A stretch of DNA of 45,311 nt from Lactarius indigo (lineage: Eukaryota > Basidiomycota > Agaricomycetes > Russulales > Russulaceae). The stretch is taken from the NCBI GenBank assembly GCA_025766275.1, contig JAFKAC010000250.1:1-45311 (forward strand), written 5' to 3'. The position numbers and the translations under genes were made by a program. Below are positions 22,440 to 36,595 of the stretch, piece after piece (position 1 is the stretch's first letter; the number at the start of each line of letters is the position of its first letter). Below the pieces are notes generated by a model. That model was given only the letters and a program-made list of their open reading frames with translations. It had not been told where the DNA came from and did not search any database.

Positions 22440-22800
22440 TGTCGACAACCTGAGATGAAGATGCGCTGCAATTGGTAATGACAAATCCACTTCCTATCAT
22501 AGCACGTGCTAGTCTATCCCGACTAAGCTCACAGTATCTACCTACGTTCACTTCAACGTTATGCAGGAGGTTTTGTGATCTCTCAAGATTCCATGCACCC
22601 ACCACCAGATTCAATCATCGTGATACCCTTCAGCGTCGGCGTTTTGTGTACTCTGTGATTGCAATCGCTAGAGTAACACGCGCTGAACCATGCGCATATA
22701 TTTACTGAAAGGAAGAGACGATGGTTTGTTGTCCCCACCTCATTTTTCCTATGTGCCTTATCTCTTGAATGAGTATCCCTTCTTTATTCGCATGGTCCCT
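22440..22800 (-). promoter_or_regulatory. Upstream region of TOR copy B, with palindromic E-box
   Basis: This is the undisrupted counterpart of the split region upstream of copy A (3780-3930 plus 12630-12930). It contains the 12-bp palindrome TAGCACGTGCTA at 22500-22511, 61-72 bp before the ATG. The distal part from 22570 to 22800 is the segment repeated at 12630. No clear TATA box stands out. Confidence 0.6.
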
Positions 22801-22802
22801 AA

Positions 22803-23112
22803 GTGATGATACCGTCAATATCGCCAACTCTTCTGCTCACCAGCCACCCCTTGAAGCTTGAAGTTCCGGAGATCACCGCTCCGCTTTCTGGCCACATTTC
22901 TCGCTCACGACGTCAGCCTCCGAAGTCGCTGGACCTTTCCGTAGCACCTAGCCTCTGGCGCTGCTCTATCCTTACGTCCACGACGACCCCGGAGGTCGGA
23001 CATGGTACTTCAGCACCTGCCGCACGGGCTTGCTACCACCAAAGGGGGTGTTGGAGTGGTCCCATGGAGATTATGGGAACGATCAGGCAACTATTGATGT
23101 ATATCTTGTGAT
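22803..23112 (+). other. Possible coding remnant between TOR and ELMO
   Basis: One plus-strand frame reads SDDTVNIANSSAHQPPLEA, a stop, a second open stretch, another stop, and then YPYVHDDPGGRTWYFSTCR continuing to a stop near 23127. The amino-acid composition looks natural, yet stops break it and no start or splice pattern joins the parts. I do not recognise a family. It could be an exon relic of a gene lost when the duplication formed, or chance. Confidence 0.25.
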
Positions 23113-23325
23113 GCCCTCTCCCAAGCGTCCATCGTAGGATACGCGTAGTGGAAGGAACATCATCGCTGATGTGAAGTACACGCAGACAATAAATCACGGT
23201 GTGGCACCTGCGATCATCATTTGATCTTATCATAAGTGTAGCACAGTAAGTACATAAGCAAGGGTGTTCACACGGTAGACACGGCCAACGTGGTTAGACG
23301 CTGAGCCGCTTCTTGGTTGCATGAC

Positions 23326-26146
23326 ATGTCCTCGCATCCAAATGGAGACGCCTTGCGTCCACGCGCCGTGGCCACCAACGGGACCTCGACCAAAACACTG
23401 ATCCCCACGAACAGTGTTACCACCAAAGATGGCGTCGTCAAAGTCCGGATAGACCCAACGTTGATGGTCGTAGATGTCGTAAAACAGCTTGTTGCAAACC
23501 TGCAGATCAAGCAGCCGCCGTCCGACTTCGCCCTCAGAGATGAGGACGACGAGTTGGTGACGAACGAAAACCTCAGAAAGATGATCAAGTCCAAGGCCAA
23601 GTTGAAGTAATGTCCCCGATCTCCCAAATCTGGTTCAATCCTGACGCTTCTTCTCCAAGGCTCGTCAATTCTGCGTCTGTGGAGGCCCAGGAGATATACG
23701 ACAAACTACTCCTCCGTGAGGAAACGAGCTTCAGATTAGCCCTCTTTTCTCTTCAACGTTACCTTCGCGTATGCTATCGCCATACCCTTGTCCCGGCGCA
23801 TTGAGCTGACCGAGCTCACAGGAAGAGGATTTTGCCAACGAGTTTCTCAAGCGGGAAGGTGTCGAGATATTGGTTGACGTCATCACATCCAGTCATGGGA
23901 ACACTCTCGCGGTACGTGCGATACTTTGGTGGATATTCCCTTTGCCTCATTTCGAACGTAGTACGCTCTCACAGCTATGAAAAACCTGATGGACCTCGAG
24001 TATGGCTGGGCCGCGTTGGACAGTAGTTTCATCTTCAAGGTAGTCCAGATCATTGCCTCGCCTCAGTCCCTCATCAACGTTTGCCGTCCCGCCACTGCGA
24101 TCCTCAAACGCCTTGTCGAAGCGGACCCCGCCAGCGCACCAGGTCCAATCGTAGCGAGTTCAAGTCGTTCGCCACCTGTTGCACCTCCCGGCTCTGTGTA
24201 CCGATACGGGTTCGACGTTGTCTTTGAGCAAATGCGCAAAGAACCGGGTCTCCTAGAAACCGTTGTCAACAGGCTTGGCACAGCCGATACTGCGCTTGCG
24301 CTAAACAGGTACATGATCCCTATTGATAGCACGCAGGTGGCTGATTGTCCGAGCTGGGTAGTGTGATGTTGATTAACTCCCTCTTGGCGCATGCTACTGA
24401 TACGTGGTGGGAAACCTTCATTTCGCATTTAGAGCGCCTTAACACTCGTAGGGCTGTCATCGTGAGTTCTGACACGACCCGTGGTGCTACCCGAACTCAT
24501 AGCGTCCCGATCTAGCGTCTCATGAACTCGCACACTATCGAAGATTTGACTTCTTGCGTGCTCGACTTCCAGGGCAACATGGCACGAGTGATTTATCGTA
24601 AAAAAACGACCCTTGTTGAACCGGACGTTGAGGAGACGCATGCTGCCTCGCTCGATTATATATGGACAAACTCATGCTTGCAAGTTGAGACAGCACCAGA
24701 CGGTACGACGCTGAAATGGCGACAACTCGGATTCTCGTCAGAGAACATTAGTCACGAGTTCAACGAAACCGGAGTCCTTGGACTCGACTGCTTGGTAAGT
24801 TCCGCTACCTGGAAAGAAAGAGCCCTGTTGACACGTTCTGCCAAAGAAACTCTTTGTGCAGAACGACCCGGACTTTTTTTCCAAGGTCGTACAAGAACAG
24901 AACTCCCGGTCACCACAACGGCGATGTCCGGTTGCACGCGCGTCCAACGAGGTCGTCGAGCTTTTGTCAGAATACTGGGGTGTTTTAGCTCCTGGATGTG
25001 CGTTGTTCGTATTGATCCGTTATTAGGGGTGTGCTGATAATGCCGCGACGCCGTAGATGCAACTTCTCCCGTGTTTCAGCCGTTCTTCCTCAACTTCTAT
25101 AAGATCCACACGCTAGCTACCAACTTCTTCCTACAAATGTGGAACGAGAGCGGGGCAGCGATCGGAGACTTCACAAGGGTAGTCGCCCTTGTTCGGAGCC
25201 AGTACGTCATCCCGAGAGCCGCAGTACGTTACTTTAATTCCCGCTTCTCCGCAGAGTGAAGGTTGCACTGCGCCAAGAACACCTACGCCCATGGCACGAG
25301 ATGGTGCAAGACTTTTCTGATTGCGAATACCGTGGCGTGCGTGATAGACAAATGAAAGAGCTCGAGGAAGAAGACGACCTGCTAAGCAAAGTACCCGTGC
25401 GCAACCTGCGCGCGAAGCTCTACAAAGAATCCAAAGAGTTCGTGCGCCAGCAGCGCATCCACTGCCTCCTTCAAGGCGCATGGTTCCTCAACGCAGTGCC
25501 GATCTCCGCCCCAGCGCCACGGCGACCCGCGCGGCCATGGCGATTCATGCGCCTCGTACGCCCCATTTCCTCACCTTCACACATATTTTGCAGTCCTGAA
25601 ATGGCGGCCGGCGCGTGTAATAGGACAACAGCCTGAAGCACCTGCACTACGTCGACAGCCTGTCCAAGTTCCCAGTACGCAGCGGGCTCGAGGACCTACC
25701 CGAACGCTTCGACCTTGCGCTGATAACGGAAATTGCGACCGCGAATTGCGCGCCGCCCCTTGACGGCGCGGGCGGTGGGTCAGGTCCGCTCGTGGCGTCG
25801 CCGCTGTCGTTTTCGCTGCTCACGCCGGAGGGCTCGCTCGCGGACGCGATTGCGCCGGACGCGTCGCGCTGGGCGGACTGGACGGACGGGCTGAACATGC
25901 TCCGACGCGACAGTGGGCACGTCGCGTCGAAGGAGACTGCGGACTTCATTCAGGCACTCACAGAGATTGGGCTCAAAATCAAGCTGCTCGGTGCGTACGA
26001 CTTTCTCTATCCGTGCATGCGAAAACCTACTTGACGCTGCCGTAGATTTGTCTGGGGACAAGGTCGAAATACCCAGCGGGCTGACAGCCGGTCCGCCGCC
26101 TGCGAATAGTGACTTTTTCTTTTCGGATCTGTACGACCCCCAATAA
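23326..26146 (+). CDS. ELMO/CED-12 family protein with C-terminal PH-like domain
   Basis: ELMO proteins act with DOCK-type guanine-nucleotide exchange factors to activate Rac and organise actin. The ATG at 23326 (MSSHPNGDAL) is chosen because it is the first in frame. The N-terminal region shows an armadillo-like helical scaffold (EEDFANEFLKREGVEILVDV, then YALTAMKNLMDLEYGWAAL). The ELMO core follows: GFSSENISHEFNETGVLGLD, QNDPDFFSKVVQEQN and PFFLNFYKIHTLATNFFLQM. The PH-like end includes KESKEFVRQQRIHCLLQGAW and LKHLHYVDSLSKFP, with a short Gly/Pro tail ending SDLYDPQ. Around ten short introns separate these; for example KLL|DLSGDK is restored by an intron ending at 26045. It is divergent from TOR copy B, with 0.9 kb between the ATGs. 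No lesion was found. Confidence 0.88.
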
Positions 26147-26553
26147 TCGATGCGCAAATCTCTCAAACCGCTGTTTTGTGCCGATGTTATATAGGTGATA
26201 TATGTTACTGCTGTCCCGTACCCGCAATTTTTTTTATTATTCCAATTTTTTTTTCTTTTCCTAATCTTATTCTAGTAGGGACTGTGAGAGGTTGCGCGCA
26301 AGCGTGACAATTTTATTGTTTTGGTAACTTGTAGCGTTAACTCAAGAGAGATCACTGAGTCGTACTAGGATACAAGACAGTGTAATGTAAATGCAGTTGA
26401 TGCAGGTGAAGATGGGGGATTGCGGCGTGCAGAGGTGCAAATAGCAAAAGTGTTGAACTAACGGGGGTTGAACCCGATGTTGCGAGGTTAAGCAGCGGAT
26501 CCAAGATGGTAGGGGAATGAGGGGAGGTTAAAGTAAGGACCGAAAATGTCACG
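26147..26553. other. Intergenic, convergent 3' ends of ELMO and MTHFR genes
   Basis: AT-rich 3' flank with T runs near 26227-26256. I see no gene or clear structure. The two neighbouring genes converge here, so both 3' UTRs and polyadenylation sites should lie in this gap. Confidence 0.5.
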
Positions 26554-28686
<2,133 letters not shown>

Positions 28687-28974
28687 GATCGCGTGATGTC
28701 GTTAATGTGAGCGAAAAACAACGAAGGAAGAAAGAATGGGGAGAGGGGGGTAAGGCGAGGAAGTAAAGGAGAGGGTGGTGGTGAGAGGAGAAAAGGGAAC
28801 GAAAGAATGAAGGAAGCAAGTCTGCCACCTCGGTTAAAAAATAGAAGGTACCACTGTGCTGTAAGTAATAACACACATGGCTTAATAGCTCCATGTGGCT
28901 TAAATCGTCATTGTTCACCACACTACTCGACTAACTTAACTACAGCGTAGCCCATCAAGTTCAATAACGTCAGG

Positions 28975-29423
28975 TCACGACCCCCCAATACTGCCTTCGT
29001 TCACAAGGAAAACGACCCAAGTAACGAAGACCACAACAGCAATCACAGCCACGATAACGAAGTGAGGTCTTAGGTAAAGATGAGCGCCGTTATTAACGAG
29101 ATGCGGTCAGATCGGAACACTCACTCTGTAGAAAGTAAGAACGCTCGTCTTACTCGCATATCGCGGATCCCAGACTCGTACTCCCAAAGTCCAGAACCAA
29201 TTACAACGAACGCGGAGATGATTTCGATGGCGGCCAAAGGAATGCTGAGTTTATGGCTCCCGTGTTCCTCGGGACTCGTTGGACTGTCCAGACGTGCCTG
29301 GAGTAAGACGGAGGACGAGACGAGCATCAAGAGTAGTGCGAGCTTCGCATGAGAAAGAAAATTCCTCTCTAGCATGCAATAGTCGCGAGCAGTGCTGCCA
29401 TGATTCTCTATCGACGTCGGCAT
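28975..29423 (-). CDS. Small DUF202-family membrane protein
   Basis: The ATG at 29423 opens MPTSIENHGSTARDYCMLER, matching the N-terminal signature of fungal DUF202 proteins (ENxGSxARDxxxxERxFL). Hydrophobic segments follow: LALLLMLVSSSVLL, then IPLAAIEIISAFVVIGSGLW. After an intron (GTGAGT to CCTAAG, about 29106-29065) comes FVIVAVIAVVVFVTWVVFL, ending EGSIGGS at 28975. Three membrane spans fit the family, which includes the small yeast vacuolar-transporter-chaperone subunit Vtc1 as a distant relative. Its role here is unknown. It lies 289 bp upstream of MTHFR on the same strand and is divergent from the gene at 29610 with only about 190 bp between start codons. Confidence 0.75.
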
Positions 29424-29609
29424 TCGCACCAACGATTTGTCGAATCACATGACCTTATTCTCTCCGCGTCTTATTTGTTTGTCCTTTATTTGGTTCAAGT
29501 TGAGGTCGAACTCCATCCAGTTGGGGTTCTTCGAAGCAGGACACACTCTCCCCTTCACGACGGTCTTTACTCACGACCTTTCACGACACAACACTTTTCA
29601 CCAGATTTC

Positions 29610-31675
29610 ATGGGCTTTTTTCACAAGTTTTTATCCCTTGGGAGCAGGAGAAGCAAGAAACGACGTGCTGCCTCTCATGCCGATGCGCGTGCTGCTCCCC
29701 CACTAAGTAAGGAAGAGTTGCGCAGGCAACAAGAAGAACAAGAGGAGGTTGCCAGTCGTCTTTTGCGGTCTTCCTCTCTTCGATATGCAGTGGTTAACGA
29801 GGTCGATTATTCTGCTCTCCCCCCTCTCCGTAAGTACAACCAATTCAAAGAAATAAGATGTCTTCCTGACTGATGGATTTGAATGTTCAGCGCATCCCAT
29901 TAATAGCCTGAATCGGCCACAAGTTACTTCTCCGAGCCGCTCTTCAAGTATACAGACACGCAGGACATATACCGTTACGATTCGGGACAGGAAGGTTGAA
30001 GCACTCACCGAGTTCCCCAACGCGAACCCACCTCTCGAGACGCCTACACGCCATTCTCATGACCGGACCGATTCATTTGGCCGAACGCACCCCCCTGTCA
30101 CCCCCAAAGACCAAAACCGTTTGCATGTTTTGAGACAAGATCCGTCGGTTGCAAGTTTACTTAACATGTACGACAACCAAGGTCACTTGGACAGCAAAGC
30201 GTTTTCGAATACCCCGACTGCCTCCGAGAAAGAGTCTTCCGGCGATGGTCGTGCTCAGGTTAAGCGCGGTGGTTCGACCCTTCGCCAGTTGCTCGGCAAC
30301 CCGGAATCAAATCGTCGCGCCAGTACCGCAGAGGGCGATATATCGTGGGCTGAAGCATTTCTTCTGTATGACTACGCCTTCTCCATATTGGCTTGCCACT
30401 AATTTGTCTCATACTCGCAGGGAAGGTGGGCGAGGTAACGACGAATCCACACCCTCGATCTATTTGGAGACACGCAAAGATGCAGTTGTCCGTGATGCTT
30501 CTCGCGATTTCAACGCTGCGTCGTCCTCGGACAGCCCTTATTCCGTGGGATTCACTACTCGCCCCGCTATCTCTTCTATGGCAGTGGAACACAGCTTCAC
30601 CTCCGATGAGAGTTCAGCTTCAAACTCCCAGCAGCCTACTAAGTCCGAGATACGGCCAGCTGCAGAAGTTTTTGGTTTCCTACTCGGAAAACGGCAGCTG
30701 TCTAACTCGATGCCAATGAGTGTGGAGCCAACATCGGCTGTCTTACCCGCCACCCGGAACGTCGGTTTACCGGTAAAGCGCGGCCGCGCCGCGTCAGCTA
30801 CGACCTTCAACCACAAGCAATCGTCATCACGTCCAAACATTCTGCAATCGGCAGAACTTTCTGCCTCAGCTGACACTCCGCCCTCCACTGGATCTATCTT
30901 AGTTGATCCCCCACGCACAGCGACCATACTCGATCACACGCGCATACCCTTCGCAAATGGAAGCCTGCCCGATGGTCCTCCTGTGGGGCGACTTACTGTG
31001 ACAGCCACTGCTGCTCGCGTCAGTCGCATCCCGCGTGGACGTCGCAGCCTTCAACTCCCTGACAACTTACCAACACTTAGTCCCGAAACTCAGCTACTTG
31101 TCACCTCACCAACAGAGCCTGCTAAACCGACCCTGATTCCAATGAACAACTATGACATACTACGGTTGGCGACTAATACGACAGGCCATGCACATATTAC
31201 TTCCTCCCATCTCACCTCCGAGCAGAATGTTACATCCGCACTAGCACCAAAACGCAGTGCCCACCGCCGCAGTGTGTCATGTGGCCCAAGCAGGCTGATT
31301 CCAAACAACTGGAATGCGCTTCCCGATACTACTGGGGCAGCACGCGCTAAGGAGTTGAAGTCTGATGACAAGGAGAACACCCTCAACCCCATAAGTACGG
31401 TCAAGAACGGTGGCTTGTGTACGTTCTCTCCCCCTAGCTTTGGCGTTTGTAGTCGGCTCACACACGTCCACATAGATTCTTCTGGGAAACCGAAGTCACG
31501 CCTCCCGGTGACCCCTTCTCATGAGAGGGCGCTATTGTCGCCAGTTCCGTCTCCTGCTTCATCGTCGGAACTATCACCGCTTGGTCGGAAGATGATGGCG
31601 AATCTGCGCAAGCAACGCCGGGTGCGTGGCGAGCGTAGGACTGATCAAGTTGCGGGGACTGTTGTGCTTGTATAA
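29610..31675 (+). CDS. Unknown basic Ser/Pro-rich protein with KEN motif
   Basis: I do not recognise the family. The ATG at 29610 opens MGFFHKFLSLGSRRSKKRR, a hydrophobic patch followed by a basic cluster that could act as a membrane or nuclear targeting signal. A charged helix follows (KEELRRQQEEQEEVASRLL). Two short introns (about 29831-29890 and 30375-30419) join ALPPL to NSLNRPQVTSPSR and then to the long third exon. The body is disordered, with many Ser-Pro/Thr-Pro pairs (LSPETQ, LLSPVPSPASSSELSPLGRK). A KEN motif sits in SDDKENTLN, the kind of degron read by APC/C-Cdh1. The basic tail LRKQRRVRGERR precedes the stop. Together these suggest a regulated, possibly cell-cycle protein, but that is inference. 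Confidence 0.7.
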
Positions 31676-32476
31676 AAAATACCCTCTAAAAGAACGCACA
31701 CCACCTTCTCCAATCTTCCTCTTGTTGTCTTCGCATATAAGTTATCCGTTCTGTCTTTCCAACGATATCTCGCTTGGGTTTGGATGGTCGCATGTTTTTC
31801 TTTATCCATCTTGTACATTCTCGTATATGTTTCTCAATGTCATACCCAGTCATAGCTTGTGTCTTTCTCGTTGTTGTGACTCAAATGGGGCTTACGCGGC
31901 TTTAATGGGGCGAGACTTGTAGGGTCTTCGCATGCCCATCGGATCATAGTGGGCATTAGATGGCGCGGAGACTGTTCGCCCATACCATTATGCAGTATAG
32001 ATATAAGCCCTTCGCCACGCAGCCATTGTCCCAGCTGCCACCCTCTTATCTATCCTCGTCGCCAGTTGCGAGGTTTGTCCAGGTGATACAGATTCTTCAC
32101 GATGTTCCCACATTGAGGCCACGATTGGGGAAAGATAAGGATTTTGCCATCCACGGACAGGCCTCGATGTGGTGTGGAATTCCCACACATCTATACGCTG
32201 ACGTCTTTGCAGATGCGTTCGACGGCCATGACGCATGCATTTGAGGGCGTCTTTCTCTACTTGACCAATGAAACCACGGCTGTCATTCTAGGCCCTGGGA
32301 CTGTTTGCGCTGTGCCTGCTTATTCATACAGCTCAGCTCGTGTTCCGCCCGCGCCTGCCGTTGAGCCGCTTATTTAGGTCCGACTGTCACTATTCTTTGT
32401 CCACTTACATTAGCACCTCTCAACGTGCAACTCGTGATCAAACATTCCTTTACATAGTGAAGAGGAGCGCTACGAG
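31676..32476. other. Intergenic, probable 3' UTR and promoter
   Basis: The first part is T-rich 3' flank of the preceding gene. Plus-strand frames between 31960 and 32380 are open for under 100 codons and lack splice-linked continuation into the transporter gene at 32477. I read this as the transporter 5' region and call no gene. Confidence 0.45.
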
Positions 32477-34387
32477 ATGGTGCAAGCCTACCATGCGGTA
32501 CCAGTGTCAGTAGAGCACGAAGACCTTGACGACGGACGAGGGGCCGAGCACGAGGGAAGTGCTCTCCTTGGGGGCAAGGCCTCAAGTGATGGATTGGCAA
32601 AGGAGAGGGAGGGTCGGGCGACACTCACGAGCAGCGTGAGCAATCTAGCGAACACCATCATAGGCAGTGGTGCGTTCGCAGTATCCTCTGTTCTACTATC
32701 ATTTTCTCATAGTGGTTCTTCAGGCATGCTCACCTTTCCTCGGGTAAAGTCCCATGGCTTCCTCGTATTTTACTTTTTTTTTTTTTTAACCGACCCACTC
32801 AGGCGTTCGCGTCTGCTGGTATTATTCCGGGCATGCTGACCTGTCTCTTTTCCGGCGCTGTTGGTGCCTTTGGACTATACCTCCTTTCTGCGTGCGCGCG
32901 CAAGGCCCCTCACCGCCGAGCGTCCTTCTTCACTGTCGCGACCCTCACATTCCCTCGTGCGGCCGTCTTTTTCGACGCTGCTATCGCCATCAAGTGCTTC
33001 GGGGTGTCTATCAGGTGCGCTGACCTATCCACACGACCCCCGATACCTCTCTGATGTAGTGGACAGCTATCTTATCATTATCAAGTCGCTCATTCCAAAT
33101 GTTATCGCGTCTTTGTATCACGACCTTACATCCCCGGATACCAACCCACCAGAGTGGGCACTCAGCGGGCGCTTGTGGATCTGTCTTCTCATGGTGATAC
33201 TTGTACCGTTGTCGTTCCTTCGTCGACTCGATAGTCTTAGACATACAAGCTACGTCGCTCTGTTCTCCTGTGGTGAGTATCTGTTCGCAGATAAAATGAC
33301 GAGACGTGCTGAATTTCTTGCTTGCCTTGTAGCATACCTCGTCTTGATAGTGATTGTGTGCCACTTCTACCCGTTGAAAGGGATGATACCACCTGGCGAA
33401 ATACATCTCATCAAGTTCACGCCTAGCTTTATTTCAACGTTCCCCATACAAGTTTTCGCTTTCACCTGTGCCCAGAACGTAATGTCCCGTCTCGTTTGCC
33501 TTTCTCAGATTACTAGGATTGACGGAAAGACAGTTATTCCCCATCTTCAACGAGATCAACAACAATTCGCAGAAGCGCATGAATATCGTCATCGGAACAG
33601 CTATCGGCTCCGCAACTGTCACTTACGAGATCATCGCCGTCTTCGGATATATCACCTTTGGTTCCCACGTAGGCGTTACGCTCATTATTCAAAGACAGCT
33701 CATGCGAAATTCTATTGCAGGTCACCGCAAACATCATCGAAATGTACCCATCGAGCTCCTTGTTCATCGCCATCGGGCAACTGGCCATTGTGACTCTTGT
33801 CCTCTTTTCATACCCGTTGCAGGTCCACCCGTGCAGGAACTGTCTCGATAAGGTCTTCAACTTTGATGCAGCGGCCGACAAAGTTGAGGACGATGATGTC
33901 GGTGATGAGCACGGCTCGGGTGATATGACACCATTGAAGCACTCGGTACTAACGACAGCAGTGGTTGCTGGTGGCTTTACGATCGCATATTTCGTAGATA
34001 ATCTTGAGATGGGTGGGTTTCTCTCCGTGATTTTGCTTACTTGTGACCTGATGATGTGTAGTGTTGTCGTTTGTCGGGGCCACGGGGTCGACGACTATCT
34101 CGTTCATCCTCCCCGGGCTGTTCTATTGGAAGGTTGGTGTCCCTGATTACCCGTCAGAACCGTGCCTGACACAATCGCATTCCAGTTGACAAAGGATGAC
34201 CCAAACAAGAATAAGTTGCTCAACCTCGGTGCACTTGGACTTGCCTGCTATGGTTTCCTCATTCTCGTGTTCTGGTGGGTGCCCGGCTACCTCCATAGAG
34301 TAATAATTATTCTGACAAACTTGTGACAGCTTGAGCTTTAATATTTACCACATTGTTTACCCCGTCGCCGGGACCGTCCTTGATTAG
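32477..34387 (+). CDS. AVT/SLC38-type amino-acid transporter
   Basis: This is a multi-pass transporter of the amino acid/auxin permease superfamily. Fungal AVT members export or import neutral and acidic amino acids across the vacuolar membrane. The ATG at 32477 (MVQAYHAVPVSVE) leads a hydrophilic N-terminus. The signature NTIIGSG joins GMLTFPR, then AFASAGIIPGMLTC, through two introns, as in this family. Membrane segments follow: SYLIIIKSLIPNVIASL, WICLLMVILVPLSFL, VAYLVLIVIVCHFY, FISTFPIQVFAFTCAQN and ATVTYEIIAVFGYITFG. Later come LFIAIGQLAIVTLVLFSYP, TISFILPGLFYW and a final span ending VAGTVLD at 34387. An acidic loop (DKVEDDDVGDEHGSGD) lies before the last third, common in AVT5/6-like proteins. 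About ten introns. No broken frame was found. Confidence 0.88.
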
Positions 34388-34804
34388 GGGCAAGACACTA
34401 GACCAGACCTTTCGTTCCTACCATATGCCTTGTCGCTTTAAATATGCATACACTGTAAATGTAACGATCGTTTCCTTGGGCTTACGGTTACTCGAGTAGT
34501 TAGTCGTGTGCACGCCAATTGTGTAGGAACACGACATTGTTTATATGCTTCAAATCGTACAGGCAGGGAAACGAAACTGATACAAATACACGAGACAAGG
34601 TAAAATCAAGGGTCCGTACAATCGCGAGCGAGAGGTCCCTACGTACTAACCACAGACACGAATGGCTGGGTACGCGAAAAGAGAGAATTCTAGAAAACAT
34701 TCCACAAGTTGAAAGGAAGAAATTGAAGAAACTAAATCAAATTGGGGTCACGTGGAACTGGGCCCAATTTGTGGAAAAGCTTGAACTGGTAAGACCACGA
34801 CCGC

Positions 34805-36497
34805 TCAAGACCTCGTTGTGGTCCGCTTGCCATTGCCATTGGTGTTTCGTCTGCGAGGTGCGGGCCTGGTCGTTGCTGTCGGCGCGGCCATCGCGCAGGC
34901 ATGCGCACGCGCGACGCGCGTAGAGCGCCGCAAGTGTCCCGGTCCCGGCCAGCCACCATCACCGGCGGCGCCCCCGAGACCGATGCTAGGACTGGGGCTC
35001 GGCGCCGCAGAGCGTTGGCGGCGCTTGCGCTGCGGCCCAGGCTCAGGTTCCAAGCCCGTTCCTGACTCGGGCTCTTCTTGCTTGATCTGTGGCTCGGGGC
35101 TCGTCCTCGTCGGTGGCATGACAATGACCGTGGGGCCATGACTACTGCCGCTGCCGCTGCCGCCGCCGCTGCCGTTTTCATCTTCATCGTTTTCGAGTCC
35201 AGCAGCCCTACGCGTACGCTTGAGAGATGGGGGGGTCGGAACGGGTAATGTAGAGGTAGAGGTAGAGGAAGGCGCGGTAGGGGTGGAGGATCTAAGTTGC
35301 TCATTGCGCCAGCTGTCCGTCTGGCCAGTGTTTCTGCTACTTGAGGCGTGAGTAATGTCAAAGGTAGTTGTACTCGTCGAGGCAATACGCGGCTCGACTG
35401 TCAATGAGGGAGGAGCGCCTTCTAAAGCGAGAGGCGTGGCTGTGGGCATAGGTGTTGGCCTGGGTACAGGAACAGGTATTATGGTAGGTGTAGGGGGCGG
35501 TGCGGGGCTCGGAACCGGGGTAATTGTGGGTGTAGATGCAAGCGGTGCAGGCGCGAATGGGTTAGGCGAGCCGAGAGATGTGGATGAAGATGTTGTGTAC
35601 ATTTCCACAGTTGCCCTACCCGGGGACTCAGGCGTGCGCGTAACGCCGCTCGTAGAGGCGCCCCCGCACGTCGCTGCATTTGCACTGGAGCCAGATGGAC
35701 CAGCCAGCGCGGGCCCATCCAGCAAGTCAAACAGTTTATCCAACGTGCTAGAACTCGACGAGGGCCCCATCGGCGCGGTCGCAGCTTCGAACGTCTTCCA
35801 TTTGGGGTTCAGCTTCTGCGCCCTCTTCGCGTACAGCTTCTTGCCTTTCTTCCCCGCGGGCGGTGCTGGCACGCCGTTGTACGTAGCCAAGCCAGGTGCA
35901 ACGTCCGGCGGGAGTCCCTCCTTGGCGCGCCAGCGCGGCGCACGGATGCCGAAGAGCGGGACAGCAGAGTGCATCGGGTCTTCGTTCTCCCCGCCGCTGT
36001 GGATGGCCGGGTCGCGCGGGAAGTCCTGGAGCGTGAGGGGGACGCCTAAACGGCGTGCACTGACGCCGGCCTGCGCGATGAGCTCCGCGCTCTCGGCCGC
36101 GCGCTGGGTGGGCGTTGCGTTCTCAGGCGTGAAGCGCGGGATCAACCTGGGGTCTGCGGGAACGGGCTCCCTCAAGTTGGTGCCCATGGTCGGGTGTTGC
36201 CAGGGATCGAAGCCCAGAGCGCCTGCGACCTTAAAGCTGTGGTGCGGCTGGGTCAGCGAGACGACTGAGACAGATGCGACGAGCAGACACGCACTTGATG
36301 GACTGCTCCAGGTCACGAAGGTTCTCGAGCCTGACCATTTGATAGTCATTGACGTTGTGATTGTGCTTCAACAGAGACGAATGAGTTTGGAGCATTCGGT
36401 GCTGCGCCGCAAGCTCGTTGACGATGGGTTTGAGGTGTTCTTGAATAAGAGATGCTACTTTTGTTTTGATGAGTTCAGATAACGCGCCAGTGTCCAT
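34805..36497 (-). CDS. Unknown protein with N-terminal coiled coil and basic C-terminus
   Basis: I do not recognise the family. The ATG at 36497 opens MDTGALSELIKTKVASLIQE, and a helical region to DLEQSIK is probably a coiled coil. An intron (GTGCGT to CCACAG, about 36293-36239) joins this to FKVAGALGFDPWQHPTMGTN. A conserved-looking block follows (RLIPRFTPENATPTQRAAES, then LTLQDFPRDPAIHSGGENED), then KWKTFEAATAP. The rest is a low-complexity Pro/Thr/Ser linker with a Gly-Ser run. Basic clusters near the end (RKRRQRS, PRRRN) look like nuclear localisation signals. The antisense frame is also long and open, but its Gly/Val-rich translation is a mirror of this composition. The gene converges on the AVT transporter, with about 0.4 kb between stops holding only 3' flank. 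Confidence 0.65.
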
Positions 36498-36595
36498 GGT
36501 GGGAAACGCTGAAGTCAGTGCTGGTGTTCGGTGATAACACAACTGGGGGAGTAGTGAAGTAGAACATGAAACTCTTATAGTGGGGTTGAGGCATG

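Noticed and set aside
35355..36482. Long plus-strand ORF (375 codons) opposite the unknown gene at 36497-34805
   Set aside because: Its Gly/Val-rich translation mirrors the Pro/Thr/Ser-rich sense protein. The minus strand has a spliced, natural N-terminus and the plus strand has none.
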